A stretch of DNA of 64,000 nt from NCBI GenBank assembly GCA_019750135.1, contig JAIEOV010000055.1, positions 1 through 64,000 of the forward strand. The letters are read 5' to 3'. This stretch comes from Reyranella sp. (lineage in GTDB: Bacteria > Pseudomonadota > Alphaproteobacteria > Reyranellales > Reyranellaceae). Below the pieces are notes generated by a model. That model was not told the origin of the DNA, ran no database searches, and was given only the letters and a program-made list of their open reading frames with translations. Positions 26,514 to 38,525 of this stretch are shown piece after piece. Each line of letters opens with the position of its first letter. The first letter of the stretch is position 1. Both the position numbers and the translations under genes were made by a program.

Positions 26514-29500
26514 TCACCAGCTGAGCCGCAGGCCGACATTCAGCGCGTGGTTGTCGGTGCCCGAGCCGATGTCGCCGTCGTAGCGGAAGTAGATCTGCGT
26601 CCCGGCAGCGACGGCGGTGGCGGCCTGGAAGCCGATCGCCGCCGCGTCGCGCTGTGGTGTCGCGCCGTAGACCGTGAAGGCGTTGGCCGGCGCGCCGGCG
26701 AAGGCCGCCGTGATCGGCCGGCCGGTATAGGCATACTCATGCAGCCAGCCCAGCCGCAGGGCCATGTCCAGGGTGCGCGTGTCGCCCAGTCCGATGGCGC
26801 CGTTAAGCTGTGCCCCCAGGGTCGAGCGCACCGAGTTGGTCGTCTGCTGCTGCACGTTGAGGCTCAGGCTGTCGGCGCCCCACTCGTTGAACGCCGACTG
26901 GTTCACGCTCATCACCTGCAGGCGCGCGAACGGCGTGATGCTCGCCGCCGCCGGGGCATAGACCGGCACCTGGTAGCCGATCTCGGCCTGGCCGAGGAAC
27001 TGATTGGCGCCTGTCGAGCCGTTGGCGGTGCGCGGCTGCAGGCCAGGGATCGAGATCTGCCGCTGCAGCTGGTTGTTGGAGTAGGCGTAGCCCGCCAGCA
27101 GGTCGGCATAGAAGCCTGACTGGGTGAAGCTCGCGTATGCGGCGACGCTCACGGCATTGGTCCAGCCCTTGCCTTGGAAGGTGTCGGCCCACTGCGTGCC
27201 GCTGGTGTAGCCGGCGCCGATGCCCAAGAGCAGGCTTGGCAGCACGCGATAGTCGATGCCGGCGGCCGCGCCGCCCATGTTGTAGGTGAAGGTGTTCGAG
27301 TTGCCGTCACCCTGCACCGAGCCGAAGCCGCCGAGCGCACTGCCCCACACGCTGAACGGACTCGCCGCATCGCAGGCCTCGACCTCGCAGGCCTGGGCCA
27401 ACGCCTGGCGTTGGCCGCTGCCGGCTACGCCACGCGCGATCGCCATCTGCTGACCGAGCGCATTCATGAACAGCGTGTTCGACGCGAGGTTCGCCGTGCC
27501 GAAGTCGGCATAGGGCTGCCCGCTGATCTGGTTCAGCGTGTACGGACCCTGCTGAGTGTTGAGGCCAGCCAAGGCGCCGATCACGGTCGCGAAGTCGCCG
27601 GTCGCGCTGGCGTAAGACTGGTCGAGCGCACCGCCGACCGCACGCTGGTTCACCGTGTTGCCGCCAAAGCCCGAGAACGCCGCGCCCTGCAGGGCGAGCG
27701 TCAGGAACACGTTGTTGGCGTTGTAGCTGAGGCTCGGCGTCAGGAAGGCGAAGTTGCTCGTGACACCGGCGTAGACGCCGCTGACGCCGCCGACGGCGTT
27801 GAGGATCGTGTAGGTCGTGCTGGCGCCGTAGTTGCCCGGTGCGGCCAGCACCTGGACGCTGGCGCCGTTGATGGTGGCGGTGCCGGCGACGTTGACGCGA
27901 TCGTTCTGCCCCTGGGCATTGACCTCGACCTGGTAGGTGCCGCCGTTGTGCACCAGGTTGCCGTTCACCGTCATGGTGCCGATCGAGTTGCCCGGCGCCA
28001 GGATGCCGCCGTTGATGATGAGCGTGCCGATGTTGCCGGTGCCGCCCAGGGTACCGCCGTTGCTGAGCGAGACCGGGCTCGCCAAGGTACCGTTCACCAC
28101 CAGCGTGCTGCCATTGACCGTAGTGGCGCCGGTGTAGGTGTTGGTCCCGGTGAAGGTGACCGTGCCGCCGCCCTGGATGCCGACGCCGCCAGTGCCGGAC
28201 ATGCTGCCGGCGTAGGTCCCGTTGGTCGACTGGACGAACGACACCGTGCCGGTGTTGATCAGGATGTTGCCCTGCAGGCTCGACGTGCTGCCGACCAAGC
28301 TGCTGCCGCCGGTCACGGTGGTGCCGCCGGTGTAGCTGTTGGCGCCGCTCAAGGTGAACGTCCCGCCGCCGCCCAAGGTCAGCGCACCCGTGCCCGACAT
28401 GTTGCCGGCGTAGGTGCCGTTGCCCGCCTGGTTGAAGGTCACCGACGCGTTGTTGAGGATGTTGCCCTGCAGGCTCTGCGTTGTGCCGACGAGGCTGCCG
28501 CCCGTCACCGCCGTGCCGCCCGAGTAGCTGTTGTTGCCGGTCAGAAGCACGATGCCGGTGCCGCTCACCAGGAGGCCGCCCGTGCCCGACATGTTGCCGG
28601 CGTAGGTGCCGCCGAAAGCCTGGTTGAACGTCACCTGCGCGTTGTTGAGGATGTTGCCCTGCAGGCTGGTCGTCGTGCCCTGCAGGATGCCGCCCGACAC
28701 CGTCGTGCCGCCGGTGTAGGTGTTGGTGCCGGTGAGCGTGACTGTGCCGCCGCCCTGGATGGTGAGCCCGCCCGTGCCCGACATCGCGCCGGCGTAGATG
28801 CCGCTGCCGCTCTGGCCGAACACCACGGAGGCGTTGTTCAGGATGTTGCCCTGCAGGCTGGTCGTCGTGCCCTGGAGCACGCCGGCCGACACTGTCGTGC
28901 CGCCGGTGTAGCTGTTGGCACCGGTGAGCGTCACCGTGCCGGTGCCGCTCTTGGTGAAGCTGCCGGTGCCCGACATGACGCCGGCATAGGTCCCATTCGT
29001 CGCCTGGTCGAACGCCACCGACGCATTGTTGACGATGGCGCCCTGCAGGCTCGACGTCGTGCCCTGCAGGATGCCCCCCGACACCGTCGTGCCGCCCGTG
29101 TAGGTGTTGGCGCCGCTCAGGATCACCGTGCCGGTGCCGCTCTTGGTGAAGCTGCCGGTGCCCGACATGGCGCCGGCATAGGTGCCGTTCGTCGCCTGGT
29201 CGAACACCACCGACGCGTTGTTGACGATGGCCCCCTGCAGGCTCGCCGTCGTGCCCTGCAGCACGCCGCCCGACACTGTCGTGCCGCCGGTGTAACTGCT
29301 GGCGCCGCTCAGGATCAGCGTGCCGAGGCCGTCCTTGGTGAGCCCGCCGGCGCCGGAGAGATTGCCGGTGACCGTGAGCGTGTTGCCGGCCGTGTCGATC
29401 GTGCCGCCGCCGGTGATCAGGTTGACCGGCCGGTCGACCGAGAAGCTCGCCGTCGCCTGCAGGGTGCCGCCGGCAAAGGTCAGCGTCGCACCCGCCGCGC

Positions 29501-32500
29501 CCAGCGCCGCATCCGACCCGGCTTGCACGATGCCACCGGCCAGGACCGTGCCGCCGGTGTTGCTGATCGTTCCGGTCAGGGTCACCTTGCCCGGGCCCAT
29601 GTAGGCGATCGCGCCCGAGCCGTCGACGTTGCCGCCGAAGGTGATGTCGTCCGAGCGGTTGAAGGCGAGGATGCCGTTGTTCAGCACGTTGCCCGCGATC
29701 ATGCCGGTCGTGCCGCCATTGCCGAGTTGCAGCGTACCGGCCGCGATGGTGGTGAGGCCCGAGTAGCTGTTGTCGGCGGTGAAGATCAGCGTGCCGGCGC
29801 CGAGCTTGTCGAGCGCGCCGTTGCCCGAGATCGTGCCGCCGAAGGTGACATTGTCGGAGCGGTTGAAGGCGAGCGTACCGTTGTTCAGCACGTTGCCGGC
29901 GATCGAGCCGGTCGTGCCGCCGTTGCCGACCTGCAGGATGCCGCCGGAGATCGTCGTGCCGCCGGCGTAGCTGTTGGCGCCGGTCAGGGTCACGGTACCG
30001 GTGCCCGACTTGGTCAGGCTGCCGCTGCCCGACATCGCGCCGACATACGTGCCGTTGGTGTTCTGGTCGAAGGTGACGGCGGCGTTGTTGGCGATGTTGC
30101 CTTGCAGGCTCGAGGTCGTGCCCACCAGCCTGCCGTCGCTCACCGTCGTGCCGCCGCTGTAGCTGTTGGTGCCAGTGAGCGTCACGGTGCCGGTGCCGGA
30201 CTTGGTGAAGCTGCCGTTGCCCGACATGTTGCCGGCGTAGGTGCCGTTGGTGTTCTGGTCGAAGGACACAGCCGCGTTGTTGACGATGTTGCCTTGCAGG
30301 CTCGAGGTCGTTCCCACCAGCGTGCCGCCCGACACCGTCGTGCCGCCGCTGTAGCTGTTGGTTCCGGTCATCGTCACTGTGCCGGTGCCCGACTTGGTCA
30401 GGCTGCCGCTGCCCGACATGGTGCCGGCATAGGTGCCATTGGTGCTCTGGTCGAAGGAGACAGCGGCGTTGTTGACGATGGTGCCCTGCAGGCTGGTCGT
30501 CGTGCCGGCTAGCGTGCCGTCCGACACTATCGTGCCGCCCGTGTAGGTGTTGACGCCGGTGAGCGTGACCGTACCAGTGCCCGACTTCGTCAGGCTGCCG
30601 CCGCCGGACATCACGCCGGCATAGGTGCCGTTGGTGCTCTGGACGAAGATCACGGCGGCGTTGTTGACGATGGCGCCTTGCAGGCTCGTGGTCGTGCCGG
30701 CCAGCGTGCCGGCCGACACGGTCGTGCCGCCGCTGTAGGTGTTGGCGCCGGTGAGCGTGACGGTGCCGGTGCCCGACTTGGTCAGGCTGCCGCTGCCCGA
30801 CATGGTGCCGGCATAGGTGCCGTTGGTGCTCTGGTCGAAGGTGACGTTGGCGTTGTTGACGATGTTGCCCTGCAGGCTCGTGGTCGTGCCGGCCAGCGTG
30901 CCGCCCGACACCGTCGTGCCGCCCGTGTAGGTGTTGGCGCCAGTGAGCGTCACCGTGCCGGTGCCCGACTTGGTCAGGCTGCCGCTGCCCGACATTGCGC
31001 CGGTGTAGGTGCCGTTGCTGCTCTGGTCGAAGGTGACGGCGGCGTTGTTGACGATGGCGCCCTGCAGGCTCGACGTCGTGCCCACCAGCGCGCCGCCCGA
31101 CACTGTCGTGCCGCCCGTGTAGCTGTTGGCGCCAGTGAGCGTCACCGTGCCGGTGCCCGACTTGGTCAGGCTGCCGTTGCCCGACATGTTGCCGGTGTAG
31201 GACCCGTTGGTGCTCTGGTCGAAGGTGACGGCGGCGTTGTTGACGATGGCGCCCTGCAGGCTGGTCGTCGTACCGACCAGCGTGCCGCCCGACACCGTCG
31301 TGCCGCCGCTGTAGCTGTTGCTGCCAGTCAGCGTAACGACGCCGGTACCCGACTTGGTCAGGCTGCCGCTGCCCGACATGTTGCCGGCATAGGTGCCGTT
31401 GGTGTTCTGGTCGAAGGTGACGTTGGCGTCGTTGACGATGTTGCCCTGCAGGCTGCCGGTCGTGCCCTGCAGGACGCCGCCGGTCAGCGTCGTGCCGCCG
31501 GTGTAGCTGTTGGTGCCCGAGAGGATCAGCGTGCCCGGACCGACCTTCGTCAGGCTGCCGCTGCCCGACATGTCGCCGGCATAGGTGCCGCCGCCGGCGA
31601 ACATCACCGCCGCATTGTTGAGAATGTTGCCGCGCAGGCTGTCCGCCGTGCCCTCCAGCGTGCCGGCCGATACCGTCACGCCGCCGGTGTAGGTGTTGGT
31701 GCCGTTCAGCACCAGCGTACCGCTGCCGATCTTGGTGAAGGCGCCGCCCGACAGGGTGCCGCTCAGGGTGAGGATGTTCGCCTGGGTGTCGATCGTGCTG
31801 CTGGCCGCGAGCGTCACGTCATTGGCGATCGACAGACCAGGCGTGGCCGCCTGCAGCGTCGTGCCGTTGGCAAAGGTGAGCGCACCGGCGCCCAGGGCAG
31901 CGTTGTTGCGTACCGCCAAGGTGCCTTCGTTGAGCGCGGTGCCGCCCTGATAGGTGTTGTTGCCGCTCAGCGTCAACGTGCCGGTTCCGGTCTTGGCCAG
32001 CCCGCCGGTGCCTCCGAGGCCGCCGCTGAGCGTCAGCCCATTGGCCTGGGTGTCGACCGTGCTGGTGCCGTTCAGCGTCATGCTGTTGGCGACGTTGAGC
32101 CCGTTGGCGGCCGCCTGCAGCGTCGTGCCGGTCGCGAAGGTGAGCGAGCCGGTGCCCAACGCACTGTTGCTGCCAACGGCCAGCGTGCCGGCGTTGAGTG
32201 CCGTGCCGCCCTGGTAGGTGTTGGTGCCGGAGAGCGTCACCGTGCCGGAGCCCGACTTGGCGAGGCCGCCGGTGCCCCCGATGACGTTGCTCACGGTGAG
32301 CGAGCCGGTGCGATTGAACGCCAGCGTGCCGTTGTTGGTCACGCTGCCGCTGCCCAGCGTGCCGGTCGCGCCGCCGTCGCCGATCTGCAGGGTGCCGGCG
32401 CCGATGATGGTGGTGTCGCTGTAGGTGTTGGTGCCGGTGAGGATGGTGGTACCGCCGGCATTGACGACCGAGCCGCTGCCGCTGATCGCGCTAGCGACCG

Positions 32501-34970
32501 TGACCGTGTCGCTGCGGTTGAAGGTGAGCCGGTCGTTGTTGACGACGTTGCCGGTGCCGAGCGTGCCGCTCGTGCCGCCGTTGCCGACGATCAGGTTGCC
32601 GGCCGTGATGGTCGTAGTGCCGGTATAGGTGTTGTTGCCCCGCAGCGTGAACGACTGGGTACTGTCCAGGGTGAAGCTGCCGTTGCCGGTGATGACGGTG
32701 TCGGTGCCGGCGCCGGCCGAGACCGTTCCCGTGGTCAGGCTGCCGCCGCTTCCCAGGTTGATCGTGCCGCCGATACCGGAGAGCTCGGAGACCGTCTGGG
32801 TGTTGCCATTGAGGTCCAGGGTGCCGCCATTGACGGCAAGCGTGCCGGTCCCGATCGAGGAGCCGGCGCCGAGCCGCAGTGTGCCGGCGCTGACGAGGGT
32901 GCTGCCGGTCAGGGTGTTGGTGCCGGTAAGGGTCGTGGTGCCGCTGCCGATCTGCCGCACCTGGCCCGCGCCGGTGATCGCGTTGCCGACCGCCAGCGCG
33001 CCGGTGCTGTTGAACGACAGGATGGCGTTGTTGGTGACACCGCCGGCGCCATTGCCGAGTGTGCCGCCGGCGCCGAGCTCGAGCATGCCGGCGCTGATGG
33101 TGGTGGCGCCGCTGTAGGTGTTGGCGCCGGTGAGCGCCAGGGTGCCCGTGCCGATCTTGGTCAGCGAGCCGGTGCTGCCGATCACGCCGCTCATCGTCAG
33201 CGTGTTGGCCTGGGTGTCGACCGTGCCCGGTCCCGCCAGCGTCACGGCATTGGCGACATTCAGGTTATTGGCGGCGGCCTGCAGCGTGCCGCCGTTCAGC
33301 GTGACGGTCCCGGTGCCCAGGCTGTCGTTGGCCGAGATGGCGATCGTGCCCGCGGTCGCCGAGACCGCGCCGCTGAAGTTGGCGTTGCTGCCGTTCAGGG
33401 CGAGGGTGCCGGCCCCGCTCTTGGAAAGCCCGCCGGTGCCGGCCACGGCGTTGTTGCCGGCCAGCGTCTGCGTGCCGCTGGCGATGTTCATGGCGGTCGT
33501 GCCGGTGCCGTGCAGGTACATCACCGTGCCCTGCGCCTGGCCCGCCGTCGCGCCGCCGGTGCCGCCGGTCGTGCCGCCGGTCACGCCGTAGGTGCCGGCA
33601 AGGTTGCCGCCATTGATGGTCAGGCTGCCGCCGTCGCGCACGAAGAAGGCGCCGCCCAGCGCCGCGCCGCCGCCGCCATCGGCATCGGTGCCGGTGCCGC
33701 CCTGGCCTCCGAGACCTCCGCTGGGCGCATTCGACCCGGCGCCCCCGCCCCCGCCGCCGCCGAAGCCGCCGGCACCTCCACTTACGCCGCTGTTAACGCG
33801 AGTTCCGCCGCCGCCGCCGCCGAAGCCGCCGGCGCCCCCGGGAGCGGACAAGCTGTTGCCGGAGCCCCCACCACCGCCGAAATCTCCGCCGGCGCCGCCG
33901 GAAGTCGTTTTCCCGCCACCGCCGCCGCCGCCGACACCACCCGCACCGCCGGCCGACGCGACGACTCCCTGACTGCTGCCGCCGCCGCCGCCGCCGGAAA
34001 ACTGGCCGCTGCCACCGCCCCCTGCGCCGTTGAAGCCGCTGCCGCCGCCGCCGCCGCCCACGCCCGCCGCGGCGGTGCCGCCCGACCCGTCATTGCCGCC
34101 GGTGCCTCCCTGGGCACCACCGCCTGCGCCGCCAGTCGCGCCGGTGCCATTGCCGCCGTTTGCGCCGAGTGCGGCACCGCCGCCGCCGCCACCGCCTGCG
34201 GCTGCACCAACGACCAGGGCCCCGTCCCCGCCGTTGCCCTGCTGGCCACCGCCTCCACCGCCAGCACCATTATTGAGGACATTAGAGTTTCCACCGGCAC
34301 CGAATTCGCCGCCGCCGCCGCCGCCGCCGCCGGAGGTGGTGCTACCGCCGTTGCCTTGATAGCCGCCGCCGCCGCCGCCGGCTGTGGCGCCTGCACTGCC
34401 GCCATTGCCGCCGAGGCCGCCGCCGCCGCCGCCTCCCGTGCCGCCGAACCCGGCCTGGGCATTGCCGCCATTGCCGCCAGCACCGCCGGTTGCAGAGGCA
34501 TTGCCGACCGTAACGTTGGTCAGGGCCGCCGCCGCTCCCTGATTGACGAACACCGCGGCACCCGCACCCAACCCGCCGCCGCCGCCGCCGCCTTGAGCAG
34601 CGCTGGGAAGCCGGGCGCCGTTGCCGCCATCGCCGCCCTGGGCGACGGCGTTGTTGATGGTGAGGTTCGAGATCGACACGGTTCCGGCCTGCACGAAGAA
34701 GGCGCGGCCCGCGTTGTTGGCGTCGATGGTGTTGTTGTTGCCGGTGACGGTCACGCTGGCCGTGATCATCGGCAGCGACTGGGTCAACGTGATGTTGCCC
34801 GTGATGTTGATGGTGCTGTCGCCGCCGCTATTGGCCGCGAAGATCGCGTCGCGCAGCTGGGTTTCGGTGCTGACGTTGACGGCCCAGGCGGTCACCGGCG
34901 ACAGGCAGGTGCCGGCCAACAAAAAAGCGGCCAGCCGTCCCGGCTGCCGCGTCACGCTGATGAACGCCAT
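26514..34970 (-). CDS. Giant autotransporter adhesin with PATR repeats
   Basis: 2818 residues. A signal peptide ends near T-A-W-A. Residues 31-105 form a short beta-helix start (polymorphic outer-membrane type), followed by a Gly-rich segment of roughly 320 residues (about 107-430) with many G-G-G-G-G runs. From about 500 to 2400 come passenger-associated transport repeats (L-T-K-S-G-T-G-T-V-T-L-T-G), which build a long beta-helix. The C-terminal beta-barrel starts near residue 2545 with S-V-W-G-S-A-L-G-G-F and ends in L-R-L-S-W. It is a type V secreted surface fibre, probably for adhesion or biofilm. Two runs of repeats are spaced exactly 192 bp. It is transcribed away from the AraC-type regulator. 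Confidence 0.95.
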   Translation of the reverse strand: MAFISVTRQPGRLAAFLLAGTCLSPVTAWAVNVSTETQLRDAIFAANSGGDSTINITGNITLTQSLPMITASVTVTGNNNTIDANNAGRAFFVQAGTVSISNLTINNAVAQGGDGGNGARLPSAAQGGGGGGGLGAGAAVFVNQGAAAALTNVTVGNASATGGAGGNGGNAQAGFGGTGGGGGGGLGGNGGSAGATAGGGGGGYQGNGGSTTSGGGGGGGGEFGAGGNSNVLNNGAGGGGGGQQGNGGDGALVVGAAAGGGGGGGAALGANGGNGTGATGGAGGGAQGGTGGNDGSGGTAAAGVGGGGGGSGFNGAGGGGSGQFSGGGGGGSSQGVVASAGGAGGVGGGGGGGKTTSGGAGGDFGGGGGSGNSLSAPGGAGGFGGGGGGTRVNSGVSGGAGGFGGGGGGGAGSNAPSGGLGGQGGTGTDADGGGGAALGGAFFVRDGGSLTINGGNLAGTYGVTGGTTGGTGGATAGQAQGTVMYLHGTGTTAMNIASGTQTLAGNNAVAGTGGLSKSGAGTLALNGSNANFSGAVSATAGTIAISANDSLGTGTVTLNGGTLQAAANNLNVANAVTLAGPGTVDTQANTLTMSGVIGSTGSLTKIGTGTLALTGANTYSGATTISAGMLELGAGGTLGNGAGGVTNNAILSFNSTGALAVGNAITGAGQVRQIGSGTTTLTGTNTLTGSTLVSAGTLRLGAGSSIGTGTLAVNGGTLDLNGNTQTVSELSGIGGTINLGSGGSLTTGTVSAGAGTDTVITGNGSFTLDSTQSFTLRGNNTYTGTTTITAGNLIVGNGGTSGTLGTGNVVNNDRLTFNRSDTVTVASAISGSGSVVNAGGTTILTGTNTYSDTTIIGAGTLQIGDGGATGTLGSGSVTNNGTLAFNRTGSLTVSNVIGGTGGLAKSGSGTVTLSGTNTYQGGTALNAGTLAVGSNSALGTGSLTFATGTTLQAAANGLNVANSMTLNGTSTVDTQANGLTLSGGLGGTGGLAKTGTGTLTLSGNNTYQGGTALNEGTLAVRNNAALGAGALTFANGTTLQAATPGLSIANDVTLAASSTIDTQANILTLSGTLSGGAFTKIGSGTLVLNGTNTYTGGVTVSAGTLEGTADSLRGNILNNAAVMFAGGGTYAGDMSGSGSLTKVGPGTLILSGTNSYTGGTTLTGGVLQGTTGSLQGNIVNDANVTFDQNTNGTYAGNMSGSGSLTKSGTGVVTLTGSNSYSGGTTVSGGTLVGTTTSLQGAIVNNAAVTFDQSTNGSYTGNMSGNGSLTKSGTGTVTLTGANSYTGGTTVSGGALVGTTSSLQGAIVNNAAVTFDQSSNGTYTGAMSGSGSLTKSGTGTVTLTGANTYTGGTTVSGGTLAGTTTSLQGNIVNNANVTFDQSTNGTYAGTMSGSGSLTKSGTGTVTLTGANTYSGGTTVSAGTLAGTTTSLQGAIVNNAAVIFVQSTNGTYAGVMSGGGSLTKSGTGTVTLTGVNTYTGGTIVSDGTLAGTTTSLQGTIVNNAAVSFDQSTNGTYAGTMSGSGSLTKSGTGTVTMTGTNSYSGGTTVSGGTLVGTTSSLQGNIVNNAAVSFDQNTNGTYAGNMSGNGSFTKSGTGTVTLTGTNSYSGGTTVSDGRLVGTTSSLQGNIANNAAVTFDQNTNGTYVGAMSGSGSLTKSGTGTVTLTGANSYAGGTTISGGILQVGNGGTTGSIAGNVLNNGTLAFNRSDNVTFGGTISGNGALDKLGAGTLIFTADNSYSGLTTIAAGTLQLGNGGTTGMIAGNVLNNGILAFNRSDDITFGGNVDGSGAIAYMGPGKVTLTGTISNTGGTVLAGGIVQAGSDAALGAAGATLTFAGGTLQATASFSVDRPVNLITGGGTIDTAGNTLTVTGNLSGAGGLTKDGLGTLILSGASSYTGGTTVSGGVLQGTTASLQGAIVNNASVVFDQATNGTYAGAMSGTGSFTKSGTGTVILSGANTYTGGTTVSGGILQGTTSSLQGAIVNNASVAFDQATNGTYAGVMSGTGSFTKSGTGTVTLTGANSYTGGTTVSAGVLQGTTTSLQGNILNNASVVFGQSGSGIYAGAMSGTGGLTIQGGGTVTLTGTNTYTGGTTVSGGILQGTTTSLQGNILNNAQVTFNQAFGGTYAGNMSGTGGLLVSGTGIVLLTGNNSYSGGTAVTGGSLVGTTQSLQGNILNNASVTFNQAGNGTYAGNMSGTGALTLGGGGTFTLSGANSYTGGTTVTGGSSLVGSTSSLQGNILINTGTVSFVQSTNGTYAGSMSGTGGVGIQGGGTVTFTGTNTYTGATTVNGSTLVVNGTLASPVSLSNGGTLGGTGNIGTLIINGGILAPGNSIGTMTVNGNLVHNGGTYQVEVNAQGQNDRVNVAGTATINGASVQVLAAPGNYGASTTYTILNAVGGVSGVYAGVTSNFAFLTPSLSYNANNVFLTLALQGAAFSGFGGNTVNQRAVGGALDQSYASATGDFATVIGALAGLNTQQGPYTLNQISGQPYADFGTANLASNTLFMNALGQQMAIARGVAGSGQRQALAQACEVEACDAASPFSVWGSALGGFGSVQGDGNSNTFTYNMGGAAAGIDYRVLPSLLLGIGAGYTSGTQWADTFQGKGWTNAVSVAAYASFTQSGFYADLLAGYAYSNNQLQRQISIPGLQPRTANGSTGANQFLGQAEIGYQVPVYAPAAASITPFARLQVMSVNQSAFNEWGADSLSLNVQQQTTNSVRSTLGAQLNGAIGLGDTRTLDMALRLGWLHEYAYTGRPITAAFAGAPANAFTVYGATPQRDAAAIGFQAATAVAAGTQIYFRYDGDIGSGTDNHALNVGLRLSW
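28200..29300 (-). repeat. Autotransporter repeat block 2 (about six units)
   Basis: The same landmark (a Ser-Leu-Gln-Gly codon group, CCCTGCAGGCT on the plus strand) recurs at about 29230, 29038, 28846, 28654, 28462 and 28267. Spacings are 192 bp except the last, which is 195 bp because of one added serine codon. Confidence 0.9.
30000..31640 (-). repeat. Autotransporter repeat block 1 (about nine units)
   Basis: The landmark recurs at 31629, 31441, 31249, 31057, 30865, 30673, 30481, 30289 and 30097. All steps after the first are exactly 192 bp, so each unit is 64 codons. Units are close to identical in protein, differing mainly at a few variable positions. Such a block can expand or contract by recombination. 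Confidence 0.92.
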
Positions 34971-35110
34971 CCCCCCGAAGGCTCCCCCGACCCTGCAACG
35001 CTATGCAACTATAAGGACGGTGCGCAAATCTTACCAGCAAAGCACCGACTTGCCGGTGTAGATCACCGCAGCTGGTACCTCGTACGCTTCCCATTTGCAC
35101 TTTGGTTGAT

Positions 35111-35123
35111 TTCCAATTTGGAA
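35111..35123. promoter_or_regulatory. Dyad in the autotransporter/AraC divergent region
   Basis: TTCCAATTTGGAA is a perfect dyad around one central base, overlapping a second symmetric pair (CAATT and AATTG). It sits in the 311-base gap between the autotransporter start (34970) and the AraC-type gene. The rest of that gap shows no other gene. It could be an operator for the adjacent regulator; this is inferred from position only. Confidence 0.3.
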
Positions 35124-35281
35124 TTGAAGTCGAACGACGTGGCGGCGGCAATCTCGCCGGGTTGTGGGGGGCGGCCGATATTGTGCGCGATTGCACCTCG
35201 CCTGCTTCCGGCGATAAGACGGGTGCGGCAGGACGGGTGGGAGAGTGTGGTGTCGGGCGTGCGCGTTTTTCTTGTGAGCCG

Positions 35282-36271
35282 GTGGTCGAGGTCGTGACGG
35301 GCAGGGGCGTAGCCGACCTGGATTGGTTGCTGTCGGAAAGGTCGCCGGATTTCGCGATGCCGCCCGGCACCCTGTTCGAGGCCGACGACGACAACTGGCG
35401 TTGCTCCGTCGAACGCGTGGCGCTGGCGCCCAACCTCCAGGTTTATCTCAACGACGTCGAGGCACGGCGCGATTTTCGGGTCGAGCCGATGACGCTCGGC
35501 ATGCCGGTGCTCGTGGGCCAGGTTCCCCTGGAGGGCCGGCTCGACCTGCGCTTCGGTGATGGCGAAATAGTGAGGGCGACGCCGCAGTCGGCCGTGCTCT
35601 ATCGCCCGGTGGCGCCGGCGGTCCATGGCTTCCACGCCGACATTCGCTATCGCTCGGTCGGCTATGCGCTCTCGGTGCAGAGGGCCGAGCGGCTGCTCGA
35701 CGGCAATGTGCCTTCGGTGCTGCGGTCCCTGGTCGACGACGCGCAGCCTTCGGGCGGGCACGTCATGACGCGCATGCGACGCGCCCTGCGGGCGTCCGCC
35801 CTCGGCATGTTCGACCGATCACTGACCGGCGTGCTGCGCAACATCATGCTTGAAGGTCTCGCGCTGCAGCTTTTCGCCCTGCAGGTGGCGGCCTCGTCAT
35901 CCGTCCGTTCGGACGAGACGTTGAGCCGCCGCGAACGGTCGCTGGTGGACGAGGCGCTCGAACGGCTGCTGGCGGACATGCGCCGGCCGCCGTCGCTCGG
36001 CGAGCTCGCCGAGGCGACGGGCATGAGCGAGAAGCGGCTCAATGCCTGCTTCCGCAAAGCCTTTGGCACGACGATCTTCGAGACCCTGCGCAATCACCGG
36101 CTGGACCATGCGCGCCAGGCGCTGGAAGCCGGCTCCCTGTCGTTGAAGGAGATCGCCTGGCGGGTGGGCTACAGCAACGTCCCCAATTTCGTGAACGCCT
36201 TCCGGGCGCGCTACGGCGAGCCGCCGCGGCAGTTCACTGAGCGGCGTCGCGAGGCAGCGAAACGCAGTTGA
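35282..36271 (+). CDS. AraC family transcriptional regulator
   Basis: 329 residues if the GTG at 35282 is the start; GTG 35294 and an upstream TTG (35102) are alternatives and no clear ribosome site decides. The N-terminal part is an unknown effector domain. The C-terminal 100 residues hold two helix-turn-helix motifs: L-G-E-L-A-E-A-T-G-M-S-E-K-R-L near residue 240 and L-K-E-I-A-W-R-V-G-Y-S-N-V near 290, with the A-R-Q-A-L-E-A linker. It probably controls the divergent autotransporter gene. Its 3' end is followed by the TPP riboswitch of thiC. Confidence 0.88.
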   Translation: MVEVVTGRGVADLDWLLSERSPDFAMPPGTLFEADDDNWRCSVERVALAPNLQVYLNDVEARRDFRVEPMTLGMPVLVGQVPLEGRLDLRFGDGEIVRATPQSAVLYRPVAPAVHGFHADIRYRSVGYALSVQRAERLLDGNVPSVLRSLVDDAQPSGGHVMTRMRRALRASALGMFDRSLTGVLRNIMLEGLALQLFALQVAASSSVRSDETLSRRERSLVDEALERLLADMRRPPSLGELAEATGMSEKRLNACFRKAFGTTIFETLRNHRLDHARQALEAGSLSLKEIAWRVGYSNVPNFVNAFRARYGEPPRQFTERRREAAKRS

Positions 36272-36324
36272 TCTGAAGCGCTTCATCGTTGCCTCGTGAG
36301 CCCGCAGGTATAAAGTCGCTTCCG

Positions 36325-38306
<1,982 letters not shown>

Positions 38307-38315
38307 TATCGACGA

Positions 38316-38336
38316 GCGCGGGCTTTCGGCCCGCGC
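38316..38336 (+). terminator. Candidate terminator after thiC
   Basis: GCGCGGGC (38316-38323) and GCCCGCGC (38329-38336) form a perfect 8-bp stem with a five-base loop, ten bases after the thiC stop. The following bases have only a loose T content, so it is a weak intrinsic terminator or a stabilising hairpin. Confidence 0.5.
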
Positions 38337-38388
38337 ATGAACATTATCTTCTCCTGCTCATCTACTCCTGTTCATCTCCCTTCATTCT

Positions 38389-38410
38389 CCTCTCCCCCAA
38401 GGGGGAGAGG
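38389..38410. repeat. C/G-run hairpin CCTCTCCCCC-AA-GGGGGAGAGG
   Basis: A 10-bp perfect stem with an AA loop in the thiC-porin gap. Elements of this spelling are common between genes in Rhizobiales and relatives. No function is certain; the 219-base gap otherwise holds only the terminator-like stem at 38316. Confidence 0.85.
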
Positions 38411-38525
38411 AACATGAGGCGGAGGGCGCGCTCACGCTGCGTCGCGCGCTGTAAACAAACCTTCGCCAGCCTGTAGCGATTCCTCAGCCATCGGACCGAA
38501 CACTGCGGCCGGAGGGGTTCGTTAC

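Noticed and set aside
27174-30512. 1112-codon open frame opposite the autotransporter gene
   Set aside because: It mirrors the repeat codons of the real gene, is Ala/Gly/Arg/His-rich, has no domain, and is a by-product of high GC and repeats.
28200-31640. Possible CRISPR array
   Set aside because: Units are 192 bp, coding and uniform; there are no short repeats with unique spacers.
30678-35297. 1539-codon open frame on the same opposite strand
   Set aside because: Same reason; it spans repeats and the Gly-rich region of the adhesin and ends in the next intergenic region.
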